Shown in pieces: positions 41,966 through 52,410 of a stretch of 64,000 nucleotides of DNA (the first letter of the stretch is position 1; each line of letters starts with the position of its first letter). The DNA is from Pseudoips prasinana (taxonomy: Eukaryota; Arthropoda; Insecta; Lepidoptera; Nolidae). Location: positions 1,201,501 to 1,265,500 of the forward strand of contig OX621258.1 in the NCBI GenBank assembly GCA_951640165.1, read 5' to 3'. Below the pieces are notes generated by a model that was given only the letters and a program-made list of their open reading frames with translations, was not told the origin of the DNA and did no database searches. The position numbers were made by a program, and so were the translations under genes.

Positions 41966-44077
41966 ATGGGTAGGCGTAACTGCAGGTGGCGTCTGGGCTG
42001 GCGCCGTGTGCCGGTCTGCAGACGAAGGCGCGCGCCGTGCTGGACATTGGGCTGTCCAGTATCGGTTCGCGTTGGAGGTCTCGCAGATTGGCATAATCCC
42101 ATGGCTATACCACCCAATATCCCTGGTGCTTGTAAAGCATCCCCTTTGAGGGCTCGGTGGAGGGTGGGGAATTGGGTTGGTGAACGCCATTTTGTGCACT
42201 ATATGGATCCTAAAAGAGGAAATAAAATAGCCCAACCAATAGTTAAGGTCATCGCCTTAACTCAGGAGGAGATAGCGGGTGTGCCAGGTAAGGTGCACCC
42301 CGTAGCAGAAAAGGAGACGGCAGCAAAGGCTGCATCTAAGAAGAAGACAGTGGGGAAGGTCAGGGGGTCCTTTTCTCGCCCGGCCACTCCGGTAGCTGGA
42401 ACGTCGAGGGAAGAAGCCGCGGGCACGGAGAGCGATAGCTCCCTTAGGTCCGCGGTGTCAATGGAGTCCCTGGATAGCCGAGTGGATACTCCGGGTGGGA
42501 AACGCCGGATCACCGCGGGACAGGGTGGTCGTCCAGTGAAGGCGCCCAAATTAAGGAGCACTAGCGAGAGCTTACTGGAGCTGGAGAACCAGAGGCTGCG
42601 CTCCCAGCTGGCCTCCCTGGAGGCGCGTGTGGCCGCCATGTCGGCGGAGATAGCGGAGCTTCGTCGGGGTGAAGTTGCAAATTTTTCGCCTCTGATGTCT
42701 CCATCCCGGCCGTCGGATCCTGCTCCGCAATCGCCGCCGACGTTGAGATCGTCTCCGACACCAGCACCGGTTGTCTGCGCTCCAGCATTGCCACATCCGG
42801 CCTCGGCAACACAGAGGAGCAATTTGAAAGCTCCTCCTTCGGTTCGTGCCCGGGAAGATCAGGCCTCTCCAGAAGAGAGGTTTGCGGCCATAATGGACCG
42901 CAAAATTAGAGAAATGGGGCGCATCTGGGACCAACGTCTGGTCCAGATGCGCCAGGAGGTCATGGCGGAGATCTTCCCGGGCAGGGCCATTCGCCCGCCG
43001 CTCGCTGGGAGCGCAGCACCGCCCCAGTTGCCACCCATCGCGAAAGCCGCGACGGGCGGAAAGCGGGGTGGCCCGCGTCTGAGACAACGGGCTGCCGCTG
43101 CGGAGGCTGCTGCGGCTCGAGCTGCAACGATGCCGGAGCGGTCAGCGCCACCGCCACCCACCGAGGGCACATGGGCCCAGGTGTTGGGCCGAAAGGCTAG
43201 GGCCAAAGCTGCCCGATTGAGTCAGCCACCGCCGCCTCCGCCTCCAAAGAGGCCGATAGCACTGCCGCGACCTCCACCAACCGCGGCAGTGACTATTAAC
43301 CTGCCATCGACCTCGGCCACTACCATGGCTGAGGTCATGAAAATGGCAAGGACCAAGGTCCAATTGAAAGACCTTGGCCTAGAAGCGGGCCTGCGCCCTA
43401 AGAGGGCTTTGACCGGGGGTCTCATTTTGAGAATACCCGGTCCAGAGGGATCCGCGAAGGCGGAGGCCCTCACATCTCGCCTTAAGGAAGCCTTGGCTGA
43501 GACGGGTGCAGTGGTGGCGCACCCTGTGGCGATGGGGGAGCTCCGGGTGCTAGACCTGGACGACTCCACCGACCCCACTGAGGTAGCTGAAACAATAGCC
43601 ACGACGGGAGGTTGCGCTGTCGCCGACGTAATGGTCGGCGAAATTCGTTATTCCCCGTCGGGCTTAGGTTCGGTGTGGGTTCGGTGCCCACTAGTGGCCG
43701 CCCGCAAATTAGCGATAGTCGGCCGAGCACTAGTGGGCTGGATGTCGGTCCGGGTGGTAGCGCTTCCGCCCAGAGCTCTTCAATGTTACCGCTGCCTGGA
43801 GAGGGGGCATGTCAGGGCTCGGTGCACCGGGTGCGACCGGAGCGCGTCGTGCTTCGTCTGTGGCCAACAGGGCCACAAGGCGAAGGAATGCACGGCGCGC
43901 GCCCCTAATTGCGTGGTGTGTGCCGACCTTGGCAGGCCGGCAAACCATCGCCTGGGCAGCGGTAGGTGTACGCCACCAAAACGAAAGGGAGCGGGACGTC
44001 CTGCCACGTCCGCTCATACATCGTCGCGGTCCAACGAACCGGGTTCCGGCCCCGGTGGGGTGTCTATGGAGGTCTAA
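41966..44077 (+). CDS. R1-type ORF1 (gag-like, CCHC knuckles), intact
   Basis: A nucleic-acid-binding protein that packages the element RNA; known role for R1-clade ORF1. Open for 703 codons from the ATG at 41966; the ATG at 42203 (MDPKRGNKIAQPIVKV, 624 residues) is the more convincing start because the first 79 residues look like translated leader. A heptad region at about residues 200-236 (LLELENQRLRSQLASLEARV) predicts a coiled coil. The middle is rich in A, P and R. Knuckles: C607-x2-C-x4-H-x4-C620, C629-x2-C-x4-H-x4-C642, and a longer third C649-x2-C-x8-H-x6-C668, the typical R1-clade arrangement. It stops at TAA 44075-44077. No disabling mutation was seen. Confidence 0.88.
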   Translation: MGRRNCRWRLGWRRVPVCRRRRAPCWTLGCPVSVRVGGLADWHNPMAIPPNIPGACKASPLRARWRVGNWVGERHFVHYMDPKRGNKIAQPIVKVIALTQEEIAGVPGKVHPVAEKETAAKAASKKKTVGKVRGSFSRPATPVAGTSREEAAGTESDSSLRSAVSMESLDSRVDTPGGKRRITAGQGGRPVKAPKLRSTSESLLELENQRLRSQLASLEARVAAMSAEIAELRRGEVANFSPLMSPSRPSDPAPQSPPTLRSSPTPAPVVCAPALPHPASATQRSNLKAPPSVRAREDQASPEERFAAIMDRKIREMGRIWDQRLVQMRQEVMAEIFPGRAIRPPLAGSAAPPQLPPIAKAATGGKRGGPRLRQRAAAAEAAAARAATMPERSAPPPPTEGTWAQVLGRKARAKAARLSQPPPPPPPKRPIALPRPPPTAAVTINLPSTSATTMAEVMKMARTKVQLKDLGLEAGLRPKRALTGGLILRIPGPEGSAKAEALTSRLKEALAETGAVVAHPVAMGELRVLDLDDSTDPTEVAETIATTGGCAVADVMVGEIRYSPSGLGSVWVRCPLVAARKLAIVGRALVGWMSVRVVALPPRALQCYRCLERGHVRARCTGCDRSASCFVCGQQGHKAKECTARAPNCVVCADLGRPANHRLGSGRCTPPKRKGAGRPATSAHTSSRSNEPGSGPGGVSMEV

Positions 44078-44101
44078 GAATTCTTTCCCCCCCAACTTAT
44101 T

Positions 44102-47100
44102 TTGCAGGGCAACTTGAACCACTGCATCGCTGCGCAAGCTCTTCTTGCGCAGACGATTGCTGAGCGTTCGGTTGCCCTAGCGATAGTGGCGGAGCCTCAC
44201 TCCGTTCCCGACCACCCTCGTTGGTTCGGGGCGGATGGGGGCCTCGTCGCCATTTACTGGGCAGGGGGGGAACGAGACCCCCATTGCGCACTCCTGGCCA
44301 AGGGGCCCGGATTCGTTGTCGTGGAGTGGGGACCAGCAGTCGTGGTGGGCTGCTACATCTCCCCGAATTGCGGCCTCGCAAATTTTGAGGCGTACCTGGA
44401 CGGGCTAACGAGCCATATTAGCTTTTACCAGTCCCGTCCGGTACTCGTCCTGGGCGATTTTAACGCACAAGTGTGTGGGGCGATGCCCGGGACGACGTTC
44501 GAGGGGAGTCACTACTGGAATGGGCCGCCGGGCTGGACCTCCGTCCTTTAAATCGGGGTTCAGTCAGCACCTGTGTGCGATGGCAGGGGGAGTCGATCGT
44601 CGACTTGACGTGGGCGACTCCCTCGGCCATGCACCTGGTCTCGGGGTGGAGAGTTGCGGAGGAAATTGCCACGCTGTCGGATCACCGACACATACTTTTC
44701 AGCGTGGCCTTCCGTCCGCCCCGAGGCGGCCCTAACCGCAGTAGTGTTGTCCCACCGCGGCGCTGGTGTCTACGCCGCTTGGACCGCGACATGCTGACGG
44801 CTGCTGCCGTCGCCATCGCCTGGGGGGTGAGTGAGGGTGGAGAGAGGATCCCGTCCGATCCCAATTCGTAAGCGGGCTGGTTCAGGGGCATCATGTCTCG
44901 CATATGCGACACGTCGATGCCCCGGATCCGTCCGGGTGACAGACGAGGCTCGCAGTATTGGTGGTCGGCCGAAATCGCGCGACTCCGTTCGGAGTATGTC
45001 GCAGCGCGTCGCCGACACCAGCGGGCCCGTCGGAGGAGGCGAGCCGATGCCGAAGAGGATGCCGGAGCGCACAGGGCGTATCAAGTCGCCGTCAAGGCGC
45101 TATCCGTTGCGATAGCGGAAGCCAAAGCTCGGTCCTGGAACGAGCTCATCGAGGGACTGGATAGGGACCCATGGGGGCGCCCGTACAAAATGGTACTGGG
45201 CAAGCTCAGACCGTGGGTCCCTCCGTTGACGAGTACCCTGGACCCGGAGCTCCTGAGGAGGGTGGTAGACACCCTCTTCCCTAGGGTCCAGGACAGTCCC
45301 TCGGACCCTCCGTCACCATCGTACCATGATTGGGACGATCAGTTGGAGGTGACGGAGGGGGAGTTGGACCGAGCAGTACGGCGACTTGCGGCCCGTAATA
45401 CCGCCCCTGGCCCGGATGGAATACCGGGCAGGGCGTGGGTTTGCGCCCTGGCAGTCCTGGGGGACCGGATGAGGCAACTGTTCACCAGCTGCCTCCGTAG
45501 TGCCGTGTTCCCCACCTGCTGGAAAGAGGCAAGGCTTGTGCTTCTGCAGAAGCCGGGCAGGACCGCCGATTCTCCCTCGGCGTTCCGACCAATCTGCTTG
45601 CTGGACGAGGCGGGCAAGCTCTTTGAGCGTGTCATAGCCGCCCGTCTCAGCGAGCATCTGTCGCGCGTTGGCCCCGACTTATCGGACAACCAGTTCGGTT
45701 TCCGGCAGGGACGTTCGACGCTGGACGCGATCAACCGCGTCCGCGCCCTGTCGGAGCCCGCCGTTCGGGCGGGGGGGGTGGTGTTGGCGGTGAGCTTAGA
45801 CATCGTCAACGCCTTCAACTCCGTCCCCTGGCGGGCGATATGGGAGGCACTGGTGCATCATAACGTGCCTCCCTATCTCCGTGGTATAGTCGGGGCATAT
45901 TTGCGCGACAGGACGATCAAATTCGTCGGTCGGAACGGGATTGAGATCCAGAGGGAGCTCTCCTGCGGGGTTCCTCAGGGGTCCGTGTTGGGACCTCTGC
46001 TATGGAGCCTCGCATACGATGCGGTCCTGCGGATAAGCCTCCCTCCCGGAGTGAGCGTCGTCTGCTATGCGGACGACACGCTCGTCATAGCCCGGGAGGT
46101 AAGCTTCCAGCGGGCGGTACGGCTCGCCGAACTCGGAGTTGCGTGTGTCGTCGCGGCCATTTTGAGATTGGGCCTTCGGGTAGCGCCTCACAAGACCGAG
46201 GCGCTATGGTTCCACGGCTTACGCCGTAGGATGGAACCACCCAATATGTCGATGCGTGTAGGTGACGCAGAGATCAGGGTGGGGCGGTACATGAAGTACC
46301 TGGGCCTCACCCTAGACAGCCGATGGGGCTTCGAGGAGCATTTTGAGCGTCTGGCCCCCCGAGTGCGCCGGGTAACCGGTGCGTTACACCGGCTTTTGCC
46401 GAACCTCGGGGGTCCCAGGGAAGAAGTTCGCCGCCTCTACGGAGGTGTCGTGCGATCCATGGTCCTTTATGGGGCGCCCGTCTGGTCTGAACGCCTGACG
46501 GGCGCCTCCCGCTGCAGGGCTATTTTGAATAGCCTGCAGCGTGTGGTGGCCATACGGATCGCACGAGGATACCGGACGGTATCCTTTGAGGCGGCGACAC
46601 TCCTGGCGCGCTTCCCGCCGTTGGATCTCCTGGCGGCAGTCGACGCGATGGTTTTCACCGAAATCCGCGTCCGCCGGGAGAGCGGTGAGGCGCCAGAGCA
46701 GACGCTCATTGCCTATAGGCGGGATGCACACCGGCGCGTACTTACACAGTGGCGCGCACGGCTGGAGTTGCGCCTGAACGCGCGCCAACGTGCCGTCGGT
46801 GCTATCCTGCCTCACCTCGAGGCCTGGGTGGGAAGGAAGGGCGGTTACGTCACCTACAGACTGACATAGATACTCACCGGACACGGGTGTTTCGGTGAGT
46901 ATCTGTGCCGGATCGGCTGAGAAGCGACGACACATTGTCACCATTGCGGGAGCGACCTGGACTCTGCCCAGCATACGCTGGAGGAGTGCCCGGCCTGGGA
47001 GGCCGAGAGACGAGTCTTGGTCGCTGAGATCGGACGGGATCTTTCGCCGCCAGCAGTCGTGTGTGCGATGCTGGCTGGCGACTCCACCAAATGGGACGCC

Positions 47101-47217
47101 GTGGTCTCCTTCTGTGAGGCAGTTTTGCTGCAGAAGGAGGCCGCCGAGCGGGATCGGGAACGAGCCGATCCCGCTCGTAGACGGAGGAGGCGTCGGGGCG
47201 GCGGCGGCAGCCGTTAG
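44102..47217 (+). pseudogene. R1-type ORF2 (endonuclease, RT, CCHC), disabled
   Basis: Element polymerase with target-nicking endonuclease. Endonuclease: LQGNLNHCIAAQALLAQTI, IVAEPHSVPD, GCYISPN, VLGDFNAQ, then a frameshift near 44470-44476, continuing VWGDARDDVRGESLLEWAAG and TLSDHRHILF. A TAA at 44869-44871 interrupts, then RT: APGPDGIPGRAW, NQFGFRQGRSTLDAIN, VSLDIVNAFNSVPW, GVPQGSVLGPLLWS and YADD (46066-46077). TAG at 46867-46869 and TGA at 46918-46920 interrupt again, in frame, before the C-terminal finger (HCHHCGSDLDSAQHTLEEC). The frame ends at TAG 47215-47217. TAG and TGA fit C-to-T changes of CAG and CGA. ORF2 opens with TTG, in the same frame as ORF1 and 24 bp after its stop. Confidence 0.9.
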
Positions 47218-47643
47218 CCCTACTCCCCTCGGGGTTGCGGTGGCAGTATGAGAAGTGTCCTCTACTGCCGCCACGTGCAAGCAGCTCCGGGAAGACAGCG
47301 AACTGTTTGTGGCGCAGTCGCTGTGCCGTACTGGCAGGAGTCGGCAAATGGAGAGAGCAACCCACAGTTCTCCCCGGGTGCGTGTCCCGACCATCTGGGA
47401 CGCGGCGCAAAAGGGGAGCACCGGAGCAGCATACCCGCGTTCCCGGGGCTCCCCGTATCAGGCGCCAGAAGAAGTCCACGGCAGGTTAGGTTTAGTCGGT
47501 GCGAGTCCGACATACCCACCCGCAGACACTTTTGCGGGTGGCATGCATTAGCATTCCCCCTGCCTTATCAAAAAAAAAAAAAAAAAAAAAAAAAAAACAA
47601 AAAAACAAAAAAAAAGGATTATTAGCATACAATATATAACAGT

Positions 47644-48060
47644 ACTAGTTGTGCCCCGCGGTTTTGCCGGCGTTAAATTTAATAAATTATATGTAGCATA
47701 TATGAGTTATTCGAAGATGTCGAACTATTCATTTACTAACTCCTCCTTGTTTCTTCCTGATTTAATTCGTTGTGGGATCCAAGACAGTTAAAGCGATTCC
47801 CCGGGACATGCCTGAGCCTCACCGCTCAGTGTCATTTCATTGTGTGTCACTGTTGATCCTGGCTGACAGGAGTTGCAGTGGTGGGTAAGAGGGAGGGACT
47901 TGTCTCATATTCGGTTATATAAGCTATATTACTACAATGTTTCATCAAAATTCGAACCGTAGTTTTTGCGTGAAGGAGTTCCTACTCCTTCACGCAAAAA
48001 CTACGGTTCGAATTTTGATGAAACATCCCTTTCCTTCTCCTGAAGGAAGCTGCTGCTCTT
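47644..48060 (-). mobile_element. Helitron-like element, minus strand, with palindrome
   Basis: The 3' end on the minus strand is at 47645-47648: reversed it reads CGCCGGCAAAACCGCGGGGC, ACAA and CTAG. The body on that strand includes ACTACGGTTCGAATTTTGAT and ATGAAACATTGTAGTAATAT, as in other lepidopteran Helitrons. Its 5' region is turned into a long inverted repeat (47937-48026). The 5' end is unclear. Confidence 0.6.
47937..48026. repeat. Perfect inverted repeat, 43-bp arms, 4-nt loop
   Basis: Arm 47937-47979 (ATGTTTCATCAAAATTCGAA to GCGTGAAGGAGT) and arm 47984-48026 are exact reverse complements, separated by TCCT. The unit is a known internal part of the surrounding Helitron, duplicated in inverse orientation. 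Confidence 0.95.
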
Positions 48061-48670
48061 GCTCTGGTGGATATTTAATCGGGTCGACTTCTCCGACCCC
48101 CACGGGATTAGAGAGAGTGATGATATTCTGATACTCACCATCGTTACCACACAGCTTCCCAGTATACACGAATATTAGTAATGAATGTTTCTAAACATGC
48201 TTCCCATTTAAAATGTAGCGATAGAATCATCTTAATTTATTACTCCGCTAATTTAATTTGCGATATCTATCTAATTAGTACATCGACAACTATGTGCTAA
48301 AGTATGATTCATTAAACGTACAACTGATATAGACAAAACTAAGTAGTAGGTATCGAGCGGTGTAGAGTTGACTACGCAAATACGACAGGCAAATACACTG
48401 ATGATGAGATCGTCCTTTGCGGTAAGTACCATGACCTAGACGATTACCACGATGAGATCACGGGTCACCTAGAACACTCACAACCAACAACACTTCACAA
48501 CTCAGAACCATGTGGGACGACTGAAGCGCCACAACATCCTAGAGCTACAAGACAGATATCAGCTCTAAGCCCTAATGATGAGTAGATGCTTTCGTTCGAC
48601 ACCACCTCTAAGTAATGGAATCAGGCGTTACTTTGCCGAAATCCATAACAATCAAAATACAAAATAATCA
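48060..48670. other. Spacer before the satellite
   Basis: No ORF or repeat partner was identified. Confidence 0.35.
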
Positions 48671-48674
48671 GTAA

Positions 48675-49252
48675 ACATTATTCTATTCTATTCCATTATA
48701 TGCCATTCTATGCCATTCTATTCCATTCTATTCCATTCTTTTCCATTCTATTCCATTCTATTCCATTCTATTCCATTCAATTCCATTCTATTCCATTCTA
48801 TTCCATTCTATTCCATTCTATTCCATTCTATTCCATTCTATTCTATTATATTCCATTCTATTCCATTCTATTCCATTCTATTCCATTCTATTCCATTCTA
48901 TTCCATTCTATTCCATTCTATTCCATTCTATTCCATTCTATTCCATTCTATTCCATTCTATTCCATTCTATTCCATTCTATTCTATTCATTCTATTCCAT
49001 TCTATTCCACTCTATTCCATTCTATTCCATTCTATTCCATTCTATTCCATTCTATTCCATTATATTCTATTCTATTCATTCTATTCCATTCTATTCCACT
49101 CTATTCCATTCTATTCCATTATATTCCATTCTATTCCATTCTATTCCATTCTTTTCCATTCTATTCCATTCTATTCCATTCTATTCCATTCTATTCCATT
49201 CTATTCCATTCTATTCAATTCTATTCCATTCTATTCTATTCTATTCCATTCG
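48675..49252. repeat. Pentamer/decamer satellite (TTCCATTCTA)n
   Basis: About 580 bp of near-perfect ATTCC/ATTCT repeats, mainly as the decamer TTCCATTCTA. Variants include TTCTATTCAT blocks around 48982 and 49072, each followed by the same TCTATTCCACTC motif, which suggests an internal higher-order copy of about 90 bp. No gene is encoded, although the repeat is open in several frames. Confidence 0.95.
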
Positions 49253-49259
49253 AGCACGA

Positions 49260-49645
49260 GATGAGTTAGCAGCTCTTGAGAATGGTCAGTGGAGGACTGA
49301 AACACGTATTGGGTATCGTACTGGCGCATTTTATTTGCTTTTTTATTGTCCTTCTTGCATGAGCATATTTTTTGCGGGCGGGAGGGTGATGCCAATTGCT
49401 TTCCGGTATGATTAAACTGACATTTAGCGGAATTAGCACTATATATTGTATTTGTATTTTGACCACCTCTAAGCCGATAAAAGAAGAACAAAAATCCTAG
49501 AACAATTAAAGGTAAACTCTCGTTATACACATTTCATACTCGCCGGCCAAGAGTATAACCACAAGTGCACCACGCTCTCCATCGGTATTAGTTTGCAACC
49601 GTATCAGTAAAATAGACATCCTGTACGATTTTGGGTATGATTTTG
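49260..49645. other. Spacer after the satellite
   Basis: No supported feature. Confidence 0.35.
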
Positions 49646-49651
49646 ATCGAC

Positions 49652-49914
49652 GATCACCGTAGCCTAGTTGGTAGTGCTCCTGCCTACGAAGCTGGTGGTC
49701 CTGGGTTCGAATCCCGGTAAATGCAAATATTTGTGTGATGAGCACGAATATTTGTTTCTGAGTCATGGATGTTTTCTATGTATATAAGTATTTATCTATC
49801 TATATAAGTATGTATATCGTCGCCTGGTACCCATAGTAAAAGCTTTGCTTAGTTCGGGGTTAGGATGATCTGTGTGACATTGTCCCCAGATATTATTATT
49901 ATTATTATATTATT
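49652..49914 (+). mobile_element. SINE family A
   Basis: A-box TAGCCTAGTTGG and B-box GGTTCGAATCC are intact. The body has GTCGCCTGGTACCCATAGTA and the tail is an ATT repeat. It is one of the best-preserved copies. Confidence 0.85.
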
Positions 49915-50144
49915 TTGACCTACTACCCGTGCGAAGCCAGTGCAGGTCGGTAGTACCTCATAATTAAATAAAACATGTTACGATCTTATGATGTATTCTA
50001 GTCTAAATTATTGAGGGGAGGACGTAGCTGTTTTCTCGTAGATAGCAGGTTTGTCCTTCGTTCCGGAGCATTGCCTAAGTTTCTGGAGTATGAAGTTGAT
50101 GGAAAATTACCTGGTTTCCACTGCACAGAAAAGCCAGATTAGTT

Positions 50145-50345
50145 TCGTATCATATCAGATGAAAAAAGTCCACTGCCGGACAAAGGCCTCCACCAAACCT
50201 CGCACACCCGCATCCAGCCGTTTCCAGCGACCGTCCTAAGACCAATCCTGCCCACGCTGAGTCTTCCGGTTCGCCACTGGAGGACCTTTCTGTCCCAGCG
50301 GCTGTCGCTTCTATGCTATGCCATGTTTCCGTAATAACGTATTTA
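50145..50345 (-). repeat. Family J-related repeat
   Basis: Contains GTCCACTGCCGGACAAAGGC and CCATCCAGCC-like sequence, CCGGTTCGCCACTGGAGGAC. It resembles a lepidopteran repeat with a GTCCACTGC motif. The orientation is judged from other copies. Confidence 0.45.
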
Positions 50346-50460
50346 AAAAAAATATACGCATTTTTTTTTTAAGTTTTAATTTTTATTGAGCCTTGGCGCA
50401 AAACCAATGTATCAACTACCTACTATAGTCAGATGCCTTCAAGCATTGATGCATCAATTG

Positions 50461-50640
50461 ATTGGCGAGGTTAAGCAACTAGGTTCGCGGTCAGTCCATA
50501 CATGGGTGACCATCAAAATGCTTTAATTTCTGAAAGTCTTAATTAAGCAATAGTCGTTAAGCCATGTCAGAGGCCTAACAGGCGGCTTGAACAACTCTGA
50601 CACTAGGGTAACCGCTGCCCATACGATAAGTAAGTAGTAG
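50461..50640 (+). mobile_element. 5S rRNA-derived SINE
   Basis: ATTGGCGAGGTTAAGCAACT, TTCGCGGTCAGTCCATACAT and GGGTGACCATC parallel the 5S internal promoter. A middle block is deleted relative to 13980, and the end ACTAGGGTAACCGCTGCCCA is retained. Confidence 0.7.
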
Positions 50641-50852
50641 GGCAAAATTAATACGAATAAAAAGAATATGTTACTAAATCGACGTCACGATGCATGAAAA
50701 AAAACAGTGACGTCATCGTACTTCTAACAACGGCCTACATATTTGGCTATGAGTCAATGCCAAAACATTTATTCAATCAAGCCTCCTTACACACAAGTCA
50801 ATGTGGCATGATTCAATAGAGATTGAAGTAAGTGGATGTAAATATGTGGATG

Positions 50853-51170
50853 TACATATAATAAAATCGTAGGAAAGTCAAAACTGTACTATGAATATTT
50901 TTTTAAAAGGATACTTGGGGCGTGATCTACAATCGATATCTTACGCAAAAATATAAATTTTAAAATTTTTGTCTGGTTGTCTGTTTATCTGTATGTATGT
51001 CCGGGCTAAACTCAAAAAGTACTGCGTGGATTTGTTTCAAATTTTGCATGAATATTACTAAGAGGTCGGGTCAACATATAGGCTACATATTATCATGCTA
51101 TCACCTACGGGGGAGGAGCTGTGATAAATTTATAAAATTTAACGCGGGTAATACCGCGGCGCACAGCTAG
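50853..51170 (+). mobile_element. Helitron-like element, family 2
   Basis: Same start (ACATATAATAAAATCGTAGG) and end (GCGGGTAATACCGCGGCGCA, CAG, CTAG at 51167-51170) as the copy at 6583. Confidence 0.7.
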
Positions 51171-51284
51171 TTTAATAAATAATTGGCTCAAAAGGCCATT
51201 TAGGGTTTTATCAATCAAACAAAAGGAGGGCCTCCGACCGCACCACATACGTTTTTTGGTTTCTTATCCAAAAGTTATACTGTC

Positions 51285-51395
51285 TGGCTGATGGCATAGA
51301 AAATTGCCACCCTATGTCTTCCGGTAGGGAGCGTAGAAGTCGCCCTGTCCTTCGTCCAGCAGTGGACGTCGTTCAGCTCACATGATGACCCAAAA
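51285..51395 (+). repeat. Family J fragment
   Basis: GTCCTTCGTCCAGCAGTGGA then CGTCGTTCAGCTCACATGAT matches the end of other J copies. Confidence 0.4.
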
Positions 51396-51452
51396 CTTAC
51401 CGATGGAACCCTGTAACTAAGGCCCACTGTCTTTCGCTGTCACCGGGATGTG

Positions 51453-51580
51453 CAGACGCCAGCACATTCAGCTACCCCAATCTGTCCAATTTATTTTATA
51501 GAATTTCAACTTTATCAGAAAAGCATAAGGTTCACTTTCAATTGGGGAAATTTGTCAGATTGGGGTAGCTTGATGTACGT
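51453..51580. mobile_element. MITE-A, inverted interior
   Basis: CAGACGCCAGCACATTCAGC at the left; GATTGGGGTAGCTTGATGTA at the right. The asymmetric centre (CATAAGGTTCACTTTCAATT) is in the opposite orientation to the other copies. The right end is truncated. Confidence 0.75.
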
Positions 51581-51744
51581 CATGAACTTTATTAGGTCCG
51601 CAGTTGAATTTTTACTGAGTGTGTATTTCTAAGGTCCATATGAATGAAACAATAAGCAATACTTTAGCTGTTCAAATAATTTCCTAATGATACTAATATG
51701 TATTGTAGTTATTTTATTTTTTTCAAGATAACGTGAATTTGTGA

Positions 51745-51985
51745 TGTCCTCCTAGCCGCATTCCGGCCGCGGCGGCCAGTCTCAATAGAGATTAGCCATC
51801 TGCGCGGGATATATTATAGCGCACAAGTGTGTGCGCAAACACAGGAGCACTTTCTATTCCATCACTATCATGATCCGATGGCACGCCTAGCGACACGATC
51901 GGAAAGAGGTCAGGTGCAGGACCGACGGCTTTACGTGCTTTCCGAGGCACCCCCAACTTCCAAGACATCGGGCTAATGCTGAGAA
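51745..51985 (-). mobile_element. SINE family E, 3' part
   Basis: Reads GATGTCCTCCTAGCCGCATT, CACAAGTGTGTGCGCAAACA and CCGACGGCTTTACGTGCTTT on the plus strand. The tRNA head is missing. Confidence 0.7.
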
Positions 51986-52286
51986 TTTTATTATTTTTTG
52001 TTCACAGTAAGTTACTATTTTTATGAACTCTATAAACATAAATAACAAAAAAATTACGTTGCTGATGTGATCAGTTACCATTAGGTGAAACACTTTTTTT
52101 TAATAAAGTTTGTTTATTGGCGAAACAAGTTTAGTTATAAAACAAAATTTGTGATTTATTACAGTTTATTAGACACTATAAAAAAACACGGCGGTTTCCA
52201 TTCAAAACAATTGTATTGTCCGGAACCCTCCATGTGTGTCCAATTCGCACTTGGCAAGTCTTAAAATATTTATGTCGTCTATTGTA

Positions 52287-52410
52287 CAGACGCCAGCACA
52301 TCAAGCTACCCCAATCTGTCAAATTTCCCCAATTGAAAGTGAACCTTATGTGATAAAGTTGAAAGTCTATAAAAGCAATCTGACAGATTAGGTGAGTGTG
52401 CTGGCGTCTG
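52287..52410. mobile_element. MITE-A, complete
   Basis: 124 bp with inverted ends CAGACGCCAGCACATCAAGC and GTGAGTGTGCTGGCGTCTG; TA lies on both sides (52285-52286, 52411-52412). Confidence 0.85.

Larger units (their letters stand above)
41552..47615 (+). mobile_element. Full-length R1-clade LINE
   Basis: A 6064-bp non-LTR element with 5' end GGGGTGCTAGGTCGG and a 3' A-rich tail (47571-47615, interrupted by C). The 13-bp flanks 41539-41551 (GGACTATTAGCAT) and 47616-47628 (GGATTATTAGCAT) match at 12 positions and form a target duplication. The layout is R1-type: GC-rich, 5' UTR, ORF1 with three CCHC knuckles, ORF2 with APE endonuclease, RT and a C-terminal CCHC. The flanks are not 28S rDNA or telomeric repeats. 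The 5' UTR carries a run of 20 G at 41657-41676. Confidence 0.9.

Noticed and set aside
46384..47421. Minus-strand open frame of 345 codons
   Set aside because: It lies antisense to the R1-type ORF2 and follows from its GC-rich codon pattern; no protein motif. The same holds for the other antisense frames over 41.6-47.5 kb.
41552..47615. Canonical R1 in 28S rDNA
   Set aside because: Neither flank resembles rDNA, and both flanks carry the same short AT-rich duplication.
48700..49269. Long open frames encoding FHSIPFYSI-like repeats
   Set aside because: They are translations of the ATTCC/ATTCT satellite; openness in two frames at once follows from the repeat.
49652..49724. tRNA gene candidate
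   Set aside because: A- and B-boxes are intact, but the unit is repeated with the same non-tRNA downstream body at five places, so it is a SINE head. The same applies to families B, C, D and E.
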